Source: Amycolatopsis sp. FDAARGOS 1241 (GTDB taxonomy: Bacteria > Actinomycetota > Actinomycetes > Mycobacteriales > Pseudonocardiaceae). From it: DNA of 64,000 bases. The notes under the pieces were generated by a model. It saw only the letters and a program-made list of their open reading frames with translations. It made no database searches and was not told the DNA's origin. Positions 18,947 through 27,701 of this stretch are shown here, in pieces; position 1 is the stretch's first letter, and the number at the start of each line of letters is the position of its first letter. The stretch is taken from the NCBI RefSeq assembly GCF_016889705.1, contig NZ_CP069526.1, positions 7,203,001 to 7,267,000 on the forward strand. Reading direction: 5' to 3'. Both the position numbers and the translations under genes were made by a program.

Positions 18947-19468
18947 ATGACAGAAGCATTCACGCAGACCAGGTTCAGCCAGCAGCAGGCGCGGCCGCAG
19001 TTCCCGACCCCGCCCACGGGCTGGCCGATCGGCTCCTACGATTCCTACGAGAAGGCCCAGGCCGCGGTCGACCACCTCGCGAGCACCGACTTCCCCATCG
19101 CCGACGTCACCATCGTCGGCGTCCAGCCGATGCTCGTGGAGCGCATCGCGGGCCGCATGAGCTGGGGCAAGATGCTCTCCAGCGCCGCCATGTCGGGCGC
19201 TGTGTTCGGCCTGTTCCTCGGCTTGGTGCTCAGCCTGCTCAACCCCGGCGCCGGCCTGCTGTCGATCGTGATCGGCCTCGTCGCCGGTGTCGCCTTCAAC
19301 CTGCTGTTCGGCGCCCTGGGCTACGCGGCCAATCGCAACAAGCGCGGTTTCGTCTCGCAGAGCCAGCTCGTCGCCCAGCGCTACGACGTGCTCTCGCAGC
19401 CCCGCAACGCGGAAAAGGGCCGCGCCCTCCTCGCCGACCTGGCCGCACGCTCGGCGTTCGGCCACTGA
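18947..19468 (+). CDS. YflT/general-stress-type membrane protein
   Basis: 173 residues. A glycine/proline-rich start (TPPTGWPIGSYDSYEKAQAAVDHLA) leads into the short alpha/beta YflT domain, then two membrane segments (SAAMSGAVFGLFLGLVLSLL and a second AGLLSIVIGLVAGVAFNLLF) and a cytoplasmic tail (QSQLVAQRYDVL). Family members are induced by stress, but their job is unknown. The ATG follows the SD GAGAGG. A strong terminator follows at 19498. Confidence 0.85.
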   Translation: MTEAFTQTRFSQQQARPQFPTPPTGWPIGSYDSYEKAQAAVDHLASTDFPIADVTIVGVQPMLVERIAGRMSWGKMLSSAAMSGAVFGLFLGLVLSLLNPGAGLLSIVIGLVAGVAFNLLFGALGYAANRNKRGFVSQSQLVAQRYDVLSQPRNAEKGRALLADLAARSAFGH

Positions 19469-19497
19469 CCGAGCACCCGTCGACGTAGTTCCCGAAG

Positions 19498-19539
19498 CTC
19501 GGGCGCCCGGATCTCCGATCCGGGCGCCCGAGTTCTTTT
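19498..19539 (+). terminator. intrinsic terminator after the stress-protein gene
   Basis: Perfect 16-base arms CTCGGGCGCCCGGATC and GATCCGGGCGCCCGAG around a 3-base loop (TCC), followed by TTCTTTT. A textbook Rho-independent terminator 29 bases after the stop codon. Confidence 0.92.
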
Positions 19540-19540
19540 G

Positions 19541-20082
19541 TGGCCACCCGGTCCGTCGGGGACCACTCAGGACGCGGGTCGCGCGCCTCGCCGGCGGGCT
19601 CCCGCCTGCCGCCTCTTACTCCCCATTCCGGCTCGCCGGGCCTCGGGCGCCCCGGGCACGCCGCTCCACCGCGGCACCCAGGGGTACTCCGCACCGGCGC
19701 CCACCGTGCGGTTCGCCAGATCATCCAGAGTTGCACGGCTACGGCCAGATCCGCCGGCGAGGACGGCGATCCTCGAAATCGCACAGATCGCCTGCTTGGC
19801 CGCGCCGAGGAACCACGAGAAGCAGACCTTGATACGGACCGCTCCGGTTGCCTGGCACCACCGTTGGGGGTGCAGGTGGAACCGTGGGTGGCGGATCAGC
19901 CGGCGCCGACGAGCTCGGTGATCTCTCCGCCTCCTGGCATGAGCTAGTGCCACCTCGCGGCGATGAGCCGTTGTCCCCGGAATCTTCTCGGGCGCCGGCG
20001 ACATCGCGCCGCCAGTGAACCATCCTGCGCGGAGAAGACGGGGAAGCAGCCTCGACCTCTGCTCCCCCGCCCCCGCGCGGCT
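19541..20082. other. gene-poor stretch, possible gene remnant
   Basis: About 540 bases with no convincing intact gene. On the minus strand near 19700-19860 there is a short hydrophobic coding-like piece (VRIKVCFSWFLGAAKQ, then ISRIAVLAGG and LDDLANRTVGAG) that could be a relic of a membrane protein, but it has no proper start and no extended similarity that can be judged by eye. No hairpins of note. Confidence 0.35.
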
Positions 20083-21339
20083 CTACCTCGTGGGCGGAGC
20101 GGGACTCGACGTCGAGGTCGGCTTCGCGGCGGAGCTGGCGGGCGCAGCGGACGAGGGCGGGGTAGCCGACGACGTCGGCGTCGGGATGGCCGCTGCGAAG
20201 GGGACGCCGGTTTCTTCGTGGCAGTAGGGGCGGTAGCCGTTGTAGCCGTCGCGGTTGCCGCGGTCGTCCTGCGTGCCCTGGACGAGCCGCGGGCGCGGGA
20301 AGCGGTTGTCCTCGCCGAGCTTGGACTGCGCACCGGTGCCGGCTTCGCAGCCGTAGCGCGTGACGGTGAGCGGGCGGCCCTGGTCGTCGTACAGGTAGAC
20401 GTCGGCGAGCGGCTTGCCCGACGCGTCGAACGCGTACACGTTCTGCAGTTCCTCGTCGCCGTAGCGCAGCTGCTGGTTGCCGTAGGTGTCGATCGTCGGC
20501 GAGGAGTACGACGTGGTGTCCGGGTAGTACGACCGGTGCGCGATCAGGTCGATCGCCGCGCCGAAGCCGCCGAACGCGCCGCCGATCACGAACGCCGACA
20601 CCGGCACCGCGAGCCACAGCAGCCGCCGGTCGGTGCGCGCCTTCGGGCCGGCCCAGACCACCGCGGCCGCCGCCGCGATGAGGAACGGCAGCAGCAGTGC
20701 CGCGTACGTGTGCCGCACCATCAGCAGCAAGCCGAACGCGAGCAGCACCACCGCGCACACGATCCACCACGCCGGCTTGAGTGAACGCAGGTACGCCATC
20801 GCCTTGTCGTCCTCGCGCTCGGCGCGCCACGACCGCACCGACTCGCGTGCCCGCACCACCTCGGGCAGCTCCAGCACGGCGGAAACGCCGCGGCGGAACA
20901 GGAACACGAGGCTCAGCGCCAACACCGGCACCAGGATCAGCAGTCCCAGCAACGCATCCGGGTCGAGCTGCACCGCCGCCGTGAACGCGAACAGCGCGAG
21001 CCCCAGCGCGCAGAACACCAAGCCCCACAAGGCGAACCGCGCGCCGAACAACCCCGGTGTCTTCCCCGGCGCCAGCACGACCGTCGCCGCCTCCCCCGAC
21101 GAAGGCGGCGACGGGTAACCCCCGGACGCCCGCAGCTCGGCCGCGTAGCTCTCCGGCGTGCCGAGCCGTTCGATCAGCGCCTCGACCCGCGCGTCGGCCC
21201 CCAGCTCGGACTCCATTTCGGCCAGGTGCGGCCGGACGTCCTCCAGGATCTCCTCGATCTCGCCCGCGGGCAGATCGGCGAGCGCGGTGCGGACCCTCGC
21301 CAGGTACACCCGCACGGCGGTGGGCTTCTCCGTACTCAT
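20083..21339 (-). CDS. HAAS-domain membrane protein
   Basis: 418 residues. The N-terminal HAAS/DUF1700-like helical domain (about residues 5-65: VRVYLARVRTALADLP, EEILEDVRPHLAEMESELG, LIERLGTPESYAAEL) is followed by about six membrane segments and an extracytoplasmic proline/serine/threonine-rich tail with two cysteines (YGCEAG, YRPYCHEE). HAAS proteins pair with PadR regulators; the ATG overlaps the stop of the PadR gene (ATGA). A membrane sensor or effector of the PadR protein is the likely role. Confidence 0.87.
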   Translation of the reverse strand: MSTEKPTAVRVYLARVRTALADLPAGEIEEILEDVRPHLAEMESELGADARVEALIERLGTPESYAAELRASGGYPSPPSSGEAATVVLAPGKTPGLFGARFALWGLVFCALGLALFAFTAAVQLDPDALLGLLILVPVLALSLVFLFRRGVSAVLELPEVVRARESVRSWRAEREDDKAMAYLRSLKPAWWIVCAVVLLAFGLLLMVRHTYAALLLPFLIAAAAAVVWAGPKARTDRRLLWLAVPVSAFVIGGAFGGFGAAIDLIAHRSYYPDTTSYSSPTIDTYGNQQLRYGDEELQNVYAFDASGKPLADVYLYDDQGRPLTVTRYGCEAGTGAQSKLGEDNRFPRPRLVQGTQDDRGNRDGYNGYRPYCHEETGVPFAAAIPTPTSSATPPSSAAPASSAAKPTSTSSPAPPTR

Positions 21340-21659
21340 GCTGCCTCTCCCAGTAAGACGTTCATCGTCGACGCGAAGCTGTGCCACGTCTTCCCCGACT
21401 CGGCGAGCCGCGCCCGCCCCGGCTCGTTCAGGCTGTAGTACTTGCGGTGCGGTCCCTCTTCGCTGGGCACCACGTACGACGTCAGAAGGCCGGCTTTGAA
21501 CAGCCGCCGCAACGTGCCGTACACGGAGGCGTCCCCCACTTCCTCCAGGCCCGCGACGCGAAGTCTTCGGAGCACGTCGTAGCCATACCCGTCCTCTTCA
21601 CGCAGCACGGCCAGCACCGCCAGGTCCAGCACTCCCTTGAGCAGCTGACTGATCTCCAC
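21336..21659 (-). CDS. PadR family transcriptional regulator
   Basis: 107 residues from a GTG at 21659 preceded by GGAGGG; the sequence then begins EISQLLKGVLDLAVLAVL, the normal PadR N-terminus. Winged helix with YGYDVLRRL, ASVYGTLRRLFKAGLL and EEGPHRKYYSL. Short PadR proteins of this type dimerise by a C-terminal helix and repress their own operon with a HAAS membrane protein. Longer starts upstream exist but lack a ribosome site. Confidence 0.92.
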   Translation of the reverse strand: MEISQLLKGVLDLAVLAVLREEDGYGYDVLRRLRVAGLEEVGDASVYGTLRRLFKAGLLTSYVVPSEEGPHRKYYSLNEPGRARLAESGKTWHSFASTMNVLLGEAA

Positions 21660-21896
21660 GGCACCCTCCAGTCTTGCGCTCGAAACAGTACCACGCATTG
21701 CGCAGTAGTGTGCACGGCGGACGGCCATTCGGTGCATCCGTGTTACTCGAACAGGACGAAGATCAGGCGAGGAACGACGGGGTACAGCCGTCCGCTCGGC
21801 TGCCTGATCGCCGACACCGCCGCCAAGCCGGTGCCGCGCGATCGTGAAGCGCCGGCCGTCGACACCGCGCGTCCATCGCGGCGAAAGCCTGATCCG

Positions 21897-23093
21897 TCAG
21901 GCGAACACGTCCGGCTCGCCCCGGGTTGCGCGGCGCACGGCGGCGACCACGGCCGAGTGCCGCCACGCCCGCGTGACTTCGACGAGCCACTCGGCTTCCG
22001 CGCGAACGTCCGCGGGAACCGCCCCGCCGGACGGCGCGTCGGCGTCGTCGGGCTGGTAGCGGTGGCCCGCTTCCCGCGCGACGAGTGCCGCGGCGAGGGT
22101 GGCGGCGTCGACGGTTGCGGCGACCGACCGGGCGGGGACGCCGGCGAGCCGCGCGCGGTCCACGACGCGCTCGGGCAGGTCCGGGTCGAAGTACGGCCGC
22201 AGGGCGAGGTGCCCGTCGCGGATTTCGATGACACGGCGGTAGAGCGCGAATTCCGCGCCGCCCGCGAGGCCGCGCGCCGGGTCGAGCGCGATGCCCGGCA
22301 CCGCCTCGTGCAGGACCGTCCACAGTGGCTCGATCCGGCGGTAGGCCCGGTATGCCCGCAGCCATCGCAAGGGCGCGGCCAGCGACGGTCCCCACACCGA
22401 CAACGTCGAGCCCGCCACCGCGAGCACGACGCACGCGGCGCCGAGCGCCGCGGCCGGCAGGTCCTCCGCCGCCTCGACCCCGCCGGTGGACAGGAGCGAC
22501 GCGACGTCGTCGAGGTCCCACAGCGTCCACGCGACCGCGGCCACGACACCCGCGAAGATCAGCCACAGCCCGGCGCGCAGCGAACCCGAGCGGGCGCGCG
22601 CGGCGAACCGCGCGAAGAACACCGCGACCAGCACGAGACTCAGCACGCCGTAGGTGATGAACACCAGCTCGTACGCCACGAAGAACGACCGCCCCGCCGC
22701 CGGCACCACCGTGTCCTCCCCGGACCGGCGCGGACCGGCGAGCACGAACAGCACGACCTCGGTGGTGATCACGCACCACGACAGCACCGCGTGCCGGCCC
22801 AGCCGCGCGGCCGCGCCGAAGCGCATCGAGCGCGTGAACGCGACCGTGAAGCCGATCGCGCCGAACTTGGCGAGGTCACCGGCCAGCGGCGAGTAGTCCG
22901 CGTACCAGCGCTCATCACCGGCGAGCGCGTCCAGGGCCGGCATGCCCTCGGCGATGCCGAACGCGATGCAGATGCCGAACCCGGCGAGGTACCAGAGCGT
23001 CCGCGCCGGCTGGTGGCGTCCGGCCTCCAGCAGCTTCACCCCGAAGCCGGCGAACCCCAGCACGCAGGCCAAGTACGCCAGCGTCTCGATCAC
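21897..23093 (-). CDS. multi-pass membrane protein of the MAB_1171c/DUF6545 type
   Basis: 398 residues from a GTG that overlaps the stop of the ImmA gene (GTGA). About seven membrane segments fill residues 1-245 (IETLAYLACVLGFAGFG, TLWYLAGFGICIAFGIA, SFFVAYELVFITYGVLSLVL, AALGAACVVLAVAGSTLSVW). They are followed by a soluble domain with LWTVLHEAVPGI and EFALYRRVIEIRDGHLALRP, both typical of this family, which is called a putative transporter but has no proven function. It is the third gene of the XRE-ImmA-membrane set. Confidence 0.85.
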   Translation of the reverse strand: MIETLAYLACVLGFAGFGVKLLEAGRHQPARTLWYLAGFGICIAFGIAEGMPALDALAGDERWYADYSPLAGDLAKFGAIGFTVAFTRSMRFGAAARLGRHAVLSWCVITTEVVLFVLAGPRRSGEDTVVPAAGRSFFVAYELVFITYGVLSLVLVAVFFARFAARARSGSLRAGLWLIFAGVVAAVAWTLWDLDDVASLLSTGGVEAAEDLPAAALGAACVVLAVAGSTLSVWGPSLAAPLRWLRAYRAYRRIEPLWTVLHEAVPGIALDPARGLAGGAEFALYRRVIEIRDGHLALRPYFDPDLPERVVDRARLAGVPARSVAATVDAATLAAALVAREAGHRYQPDDADAPSGGAVPADVRAEAEWLVEVTRAWRHSAVVAAVRRATRGEPDVFA

Positions 23094-23635
23094 GGGGCCC
23101 GGCGGCGCGAGCGGCCGCCGAACATGCCGTCCATGCGAGCCATGCCGCGGTCGGGCTCGGCGGGCCGCGGCGCCTGCGCCCGCGCCACGCGCTGCGCGAT
23201 CAGCGACGCGACGAGCTCGGCTTCCTGCTCCTCCACCGCGCTGTACGTGGTGCGCCCGAGCACCCGGCGGACGAGCTCCGGCGAGAGGTTCGGCATGAGC
23301 ACCCGGCTCACGGCGGCGTCGATGGCCGCGCCGTCGGCACCGGCGTCGGAGCCGACGTGCCCGCACAGCAGGTGCCCCACCTCGTGCAGCAGGATGTGGC
23401 GCCGGTGCAGGGCCGTGGTGTTCGTGGGGTACAGGATGTAGTCGGCTCGCGCGGTGCTCATCAGCAGGCCGCACGGCCCGCCGGACGGCGCGTTCACCGG
23501 CATCAGCTCGATGGGCCGGCCGCGATCGGCGGCGATGCCCGCCACGAACTCCCCGGCGTCGAACGGCTCGGGCACGACTGGTGTCCCGGCCAGCCGGCGG
23601 CACCGCCGCCAGAGCTCGCGCCGCCGGTCCGCCAC
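23090..23635 (-). CDS. ImmA/IrrE family metallo-endopeptidase
   Basis: 181 residues, GTG start. The zinc motif is ILLHEVGHLLCGH (HExxH), with the probable third ligand in EEQEAELVASLIAQRV. Members cleave partner transcription factors, as ImmA does to ImmR or IrrE to DdrO. An XRE regulator gene lies three bases upstream, which supports a protease-substrate pair. The N-terminus (LWRRCRRLAGTPVVPEPFD) lacks a DNA-binding domain, so this is the stand-alone form. Cytoplasmic. Confidence 0.9.
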   Translation of the reverse strand: MADRRRELWRRCRRLAGTPVVPEPFDAGEFVAGIAADRGRPIELMPVNAPSGGPCGLLMSTARADYILYPTNTTALHRRHILLHEVGHLLCGHVGSDAGADGAAIDAAVSRVLMPNLSPELVRRVLGRTTYSAVEEQEAELVASLIAQRVARAQAPRPAEPDRGMARMDGMFGGRSRRRAP

Positions 23636-23638
23636 GGG

Positions 23639-24070
23639 TCAGTCCTCCTTCTTCGTGCCGCTCTTGGCCGCCTCCCTCCGCGCGATCGCGTCGATCATGT
23701 CGCTGATCGTGTCGAGCCCGTCGGGCGAGAGCGTGACCGCCCGCAGCGCCACGTCGCGGACGCCCGCGTCGCGCAGCGCACCCAGCAGGGCCAGCTCTTC
23801 GGCGATCTTCGCGCTCTGCCCGTCGTCGAAGAAGTATGCCGGAGGAACGCCGAAAAACTGCGCGAGCGCTTCGAGATGACGCTTCGTGGGATTGTCGCGA
23901 CGGCCAGTGCGCAGCTGCCAGAGGTACGTCGTGGAGAAACTCTCGCCCGTGGCCTCACGGCACGCGCGGGCGACCTCCTCGTGGCTGTACTGCTCGCGGT
24001 CGGGCCGCCGCACCACGTGGAACAACTGGTCGATCTTGTCGGCGAGCGACGACTTGCCCGGCTCCGTCAT
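23639..24070 (-). CDS. EspR-like XRE family transcriptional regulator
   Basis: 143 residues. The helix-turn-helix (about residues 28-75: YSHEEVARACREATG, STTYLWQLRTGRRDNPT, LEALAQFFGVPPAYFFDD) and the C-terminal helical dimerisation part (LALLGALRDAGVRDVALRA, TISDMIDAIARRE) follow the layout of mycobacterial EspR. First gene of a tight operon with the ImmA protease and the membrane protein; it is the probable protease target. What it regulates is unknown. Confidence 0.9.
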   Translation of the reverse strand: MTEPGKSSLADKIDQLFHVVRRPDREQYSHEEVARACREATGESFSTTYLWQLRTGRRDNPTKRHLEALAQFFGVPPAYFFDDGQSAKIAEELALLGALRDAGVRDVALRAVTLSPDGLDTISDMIDAIARREAAKSGTKKED

Positions 24071-24121
24071 GCGACTCCTCTTCCGCCGCGTTCATCCTAG
24101 TTGATCGCCTCTGGAGAAGCA

Positions 24122-24985
24122 TCAACGCGAGCTGCGGGGCCGGGGCTGGCACTTCGGGCACGAGTAGGACGAGCGGTTCATGAACGGTTCCCGCCGGATC
24201 GCGGTCCCGCACCGGCGGCAGGGTAGTCCCTCCTGGCCGTACGCGTCGAGGGATCGGGAAAAGTACCCGGATTGGCCGTTCACGTTGACGTACAACGCGT
24301 CGAACGACGTGCCGCCCACCGCGAGCGCGGCGGTCATGACGTCGCCGGCCGCGGCCAGCAGCGCCCGGCCCTGCGCGGCGGTGAGCTTCTCGGTGAGCCG
24401 CGTGCCGTGCAACTTGGTGCGCCACAAGGCTTCGTCGGCGTAGATGTTGCCGACGCCGGACACGAGGGTCTGGTCGAGCAGCGCGCGCTTCACCTCGGTC
24501 CGGCGCGACCGCAGCGCCTTCACGGCGGCGTCGGGGTCGAACCTCGCGTCCATCGGATCGCGGGCGATGTGCGCGATGGTGCCGGGCAACAGATCGCCTT
24601 CGACGTCGAGCAGGTCGTCGAGTGAGAGGCCGCCGAACGTACGCTGGTCGACGAACCGCAACTCTGGCCCGTCGTCGTCGAAGCGCACGCGAACACGCAA
24701 GTGCTTCTCGTCCGGCGCACCTTCGGGCTGCACCAGCATCTGGCCGCTCATGCCGAGGTGCGCGAGCACGGCCTCACCGTGCGAGAGCTCGAGCCACAGG
24801 TACTTGCCGCGCCGGCGCGCCCCGGCGATCTCGACGCCGGCGAGCCGGCCGGTGAAGTCCTCGGCGCCGAGGGCGTGCCTGCGGATCGCGCGCGGGTGCA
24901 GGACCTCGACCTTGCTGACGGTGCGACCGGCGACGTGCGCCTCGAGACCGGCGCGGACGACCTCGACCTCGGGAAGTTCGGGCAT
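24122..24985 (-). CDS. mutM: formamidopyrimidine-DNA glycosylase
   Basis: 287 residues. Removes 8-oxoguanine and other oxidised purines and nicks the abasic site. MPELPEVE gives the catalytic proline and glutamate; [10 protein letters not shown] carries the conserved lysine; [18 protein letters not shown] and the C-terminal zinc finger ([13 protein letters not shown] and CPKC) are intact. 49 bases downstream of rnc, an order shared with mycobacteria (rnc-fpg). Confidence 0.96.
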   Translation of the reverse strand: MPELPEVEVVRAGLEAHVAGRTVSKVEVLHPRAIRRHALGAEDFTGRLAGVEIAGARRRGKYLWLELSHGEAVLAHLGMSGQMLVQPEGAPDEKHLRVRVRFDDDGPELRFVDQRTFGGLSLDDLLDVEGDLLPGTIAHIARDPMDARFDPDAAVKALRSRRTEVKRALLDQTLVSGVGNIYADEALWRTKLHGTRLTEKLTAAQGRALLAAAGDVMTAALAVGGTSFDALYVNVNGQSGYFSRSLDAYGQEGLPCRRCGTAIRREPFMNRSSYSCPKCQPRPRSSR

Positions 24986-25034
24986 GCCGTCCATTCTGCC
25001 CGCGCGGTACGACAGTCTCGGACCGCGGCGGGCG

Positions 25035-25796
25035 TCAGCCTTCGGACTTGGCTTCGCCCGATCCGCCGGAGCCGTCTCCCAGCTCTTCGGACAGGGCGCG
25101 CCACGCCGTCTCGGCGGCCTTCTGCTCGGCTTCCTTCTTCGTGGTGCCGGAGCCGCGGCCCAGATCCCGTCCCGCGACGAGCACCGTGGCGGTGAACTCC
25201 TTGCGATGGTCCGGACCGGTGTCCTCCACGCGGTACTCGGGCACGCCGAGGCCCGCGGAGGCGGTGAGCTCCTGCAGGCTGGTCTTCCAGTCGAGGCCCG
25301 CACCCCGCAGGGGCGCCTCGGCCAGCAGGCCGTCGAAGAGGTGGTGCACGAGCTTGCGCGCGACCTCGATGCCGTGGGCGAGGTAGGTCGCACCGATCAC
25401 GGCCTCGAGACCATCGGCGAGGATGCTCGCCTTGTCCCGGCCGCCGGTGAGCTCTTCGCCCTTGCCCAGCAGCAGGTGCGCCCCGAGCCCGCCTTCGCCG
25501 AGCCCGCGGGCGACGCCGGCCAGCGCGTGCATGTTCACGACGCTGGCGCGCAGCTTCGCGAGCTGGCCCTCCGGCAGATCGGGGTGCGTGGTGTACAGGT
25601 GGTCCGTGACGACCAGGCCGAGCACTGCGTCGCCGAGGAACTCCAGCCTCTCGTTGGGCGGGAGCCCACCGTTCTCGTACGCGTACGAGCGGTGGGTCAG
25701 CGAAAGCCGAAGGAGCTCGGGGTCGAACTCGACCCCGAGCGCCTCGAGCAGTTCTGTGGGATCGGCCGCGGGTCCCCCGGCGGACTTACCCCCCAT
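25035..25796 (-). CDS. rnc: ribonuclease III
   Basis: 253 residues. Cuts double-stranded RNA, including rRNA precursors. The N-terminal endonuclease domain has [14 protein letters not shown] and the [12 protein letters not shown] metal site; the C-terminal dsRNA-binding domain includes [14 protein letters not shown] and [17 protein letters not shown]. Starts 14 bases after the rpmF stop. The tail is short and Gly/Ser-rich. Confidence 0.97.
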   Translation of the reverse strand: MGGKSAGGPAADPTELLEALGVEFDPELLRLSLTHRSYAYENGGLPPNERLEFLGDAVLGLVVTDHLYTTHPDLPEGQLAKLRASVVNMHALAGVARGLGEGGLGAHLLLGKGEELTGGRDKASILADGLEAVIGATYLAHGIEVARKLVHHLFDGLLAEAPLRGAGLDWKTSLQELTASAGLGVPEYRVEDTGPDHRKEFTATVLVAGRDLGRGSGTTKKEAEQKAAETAWRALSEELGDGSGGSGEAKSEG

Positions 25797-25810
25797 GGTC
25801 GGCTGCCCGA

Positions 25811-25993
25811 TCAGGCGGGCTCGACGACCTGGCGGCCGTTGTGCTGGCCGCACGTCGGGCACGCAACGTGCTGGAGCTTCGGCTGGCGGCAGGCGCGGTT
25901 GGAGCAGGGCACCAGCTGAACCGGAGCCGCCTTCCACTGGCTGCGGCGGGCGCGCGTGTTGGATCGCGACATCTTCCGCTTCGGGACGGCCAC
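25811..25993 (-). CDS. rpmF: 50S ribosomal protein L32
   Basis: 60 residues. [20 protein letters not shown] is the canonical start. It keeps four cysteines (PCSNRAC and ACPTCG), so it is the zinc-binding form. Lies between the DUF177 gene and rnc, a standard bacterial order. Confidence 0.97.
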   Translation of the reverse strand: MAVPKRKMSRSNTRARRSQWKAAPVQLVPCSNRACRQPKLQHVACPTCGQHNGRQVVEPA

Positions 25994-26068
25994 GAGTAGA
26001 TCTCCTTCAAACTGTCTGCTCGCGGTCGCGAGCCGAACTGACTTCTCCCGGATCGAGCTGGACGCTCG

Positions 26069-26686
26069 TCAGGCTTGCTCTCCGGAGCCGTGCGCAGGCT
26101 TTTCGCCCGCGTTCTCGTCGAATCGCTCGACCAGCGCGGCCCACCGAGGGTCTATCTTCTCATGCCCGTGTCCGGGCTCGAGATCGGCCCACTTGACACC
26201 GCATTCGGTGCACAGTCCGGCGCAGTCCTCCTGGCACAGCGGCACCAGCGGGAGGGCCAGTACCACGGCGTCGCGGACGACCGGCTCGAGGTCGATGCGA
26301 TCGTCGACGAGTCGCGGGATCTCGTCCTCGTCCGTGGTCTCCTCGGTGGCGGAGCCGGGGTAGGCGAACAGCTCGGTGAGCTCGACCTCGACGTGCTCGG
26401 TCAGCGGGTCGAGGCAGCGCGAGCACGTGCCGGTGGCCGTGGCGCTCGCGGTGCCGCTGACCAGCACGCCTTCGACCACGGATTCGAGGAGCAGGTCGAG
26501 CTCGATCGTGGAGCCGGCCTCGATGGAGATGACGTCGGGCACACCGAGCGCGGCTTCGAGCGGCACGCTGCGGCGCACCTCGCGGCTCAGGCCGGCGTGC
26601 CGGCCGAGCTCGCGCGTGTCGACGACCCACGGGCTCTTGTCGTCGAGCTGCGCGGGGCGGGTGTTCGGGGCGGGGTTCTCGGACAT
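26069..26686 (-). CDS. YceD/DUF177 family protein
   Basis: 205 residues. Contains the paired-cysteine region GTCSRCLDPL and CQEDCAGLCTECG with an acidic stretch between (AYPGSATEETTDEDEIPR). Family members lie upstream of rpmF and are linked to 23S rRNA or ribosome assembly in plants and bacteria; the exact role is not settled. Distance to rpmF is 75 bases, so they are probably co-transcribed. Confidence 0.93.
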   Translation of the reverse strand: MSENPAPNTRPAQLDDKSPWVVDTRELGRHAGLSREVRRSVPLEAALGVPDVISIEAGSTIELDLLLESVVEGVLVSGTASATATGTCSRCLDPLTEHVEVELTELFAYPGSATEETTDEDEIPRLVDDRIDLEPVVRDAVVLALPLVPLCQEDCAGLCTECGVKWADLEPGHGHEKIDPRWAALVERFDENAGEKPAHGSGEQA

Positions 26687-26799
26687 CGCTCACCAGGGTA
26701 CGCAGGGTGCGCCACCTCTTTCGAGCTGGTGCCGAGCGTCACGCCGCCTGCTGGTCCCCCACCGGGCCCCGACCACCGCCGTGGCCGGGAACCCCCAGG

Positions 26800-27531
26800 T
26801 CAGACCTGGTAGTCGTACAGCGTCGAGCGCCCGCCACCGCTGCCGCCGAGGTTCATCGGGGACCGGAGGTGGTTGCGGCCGGAGTCGACGGTGCGCAGGG
26901 TCGTCGCCAGCAGCTCCGAGAACTCGGCCAGCTTGCCGTCCACGTACGCGTCGCATTCGGCGCGCTGGCGGTCGGCCTCGGTGTGGGCCTCGTCGACGAT
27001 GCGCGCGGACTCGGCGTGCGCGGCCTGGACGACCTCGGTCTGCGAGACGAGCCGGGCCTGCTCGGCGCGGGCGTCCTCGATGGCGCGGTCGTAGGCGTCG
27101 CGGCCGGCCTGGATCATGCGCTCGGACTCGGCGCGCGAACGCTCGGTGAGGTTCTGGTACTCGGCCTGCCCGGCGGCGACCATGCGCTCGGCTTCGTCGT
27201 GGGCGTCGCCCATCATCTGCTCGGCGCGGGCCCGCGCGTCAGCGAGGATCCGCTCGGCCTCCGACGTCGCGTCGGACACCGTGCGCTCGGCCTCCTCGTT
27301 GGCGGCGGCGACGGCCTCGCCGGCTTCCTTGCGGGCAGCGTGCAGCAGGTCGTCGCGCTTGTCGAGCACGTCCTGGGCGTCGTCGACCTCGCCGGGCAGC
27401 GCGTCGCGGACGTCGTCGAGCAACTCGAGGACGTCGCCGCGCGGGACGACGCAACTGGACGTCATCGGCACCCCGCGGGCCTCTTCGACGATCGTGACGA
27501 GCTCGTCGAGCGCCTCGAAAACCCGGTACAC
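26800..27531 (-). CDS. sepIVA: DivIVA-like septation protein SepIVA
   Basis: 243 residues from a GTG at 27531 with SD GAGGGAG; this start gives MYRVFEALDELVTIVEEARG, the conserved N-terminus of mycobacterial SepIVA. After it comes VPMTSSCVVPRGDVLELLDD and a long coiled coil of ala/glu-rich heptads (about residues 70-205), then a glycine-rich tail. In mycobacteria the protein is essential for division and sits at the septum and subpolar membrane. Order sepIVA-DUF177-rnc-mutM matches mycobacteria. Confidence 0.93.
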   Translation of the reverse strand: MYRVFEALDELVTIVEEARGVPMTSSCVVPRGDVLELLDDVRDALPGEVDDAQDVLDKRDDLLHAARKEAGEAVAAANEEAERTVSDATSEAERILADARARAEQMMGDAHDEAERMVAAGQAEYQNLTERSRAESERMIQAGRDAYDRAIEDARAEQARLVSQTEVVQAAHAESARIVDEAHTEADRQRAECDAYVDGKLAEFSELLATTLRTVDSGRNHLRSPMNLGGSGGGRSTLYDYQV

Positions 27532-27650
27532 GGCCACTCCCTCAAGCATTGATCCCCGTTCCCTACCGATCAGTCTGCCCGCTCCGCAGCCTGAACCGGT
27601 GAACGCGCGCCGGACTGGGCGTGTCCTCTCGAGAACGCCTCATGACGCAG

Positions 27651-27685
27651 CGTGCCGCCCCACCCGGACGGGGTGGAGCGGCACG
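27651..27685 (-). terminator. GC-rich hairpin after the ribonuclease gene
   Basis: Arms CGTGCCGCCCCACCC and GGGTGGAGCGGCACG pair over 15 bases (with a G-U type mismatch) around a 5-base loop. It lies 16 bases beyond the ribonuclease stop on the minus strand. There is little U-tract, so termination efficiency is uncertain. Confidence 0.6.
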
Positions 27686-27701
27686 GAAACGGCCGGCGGG
27701 G

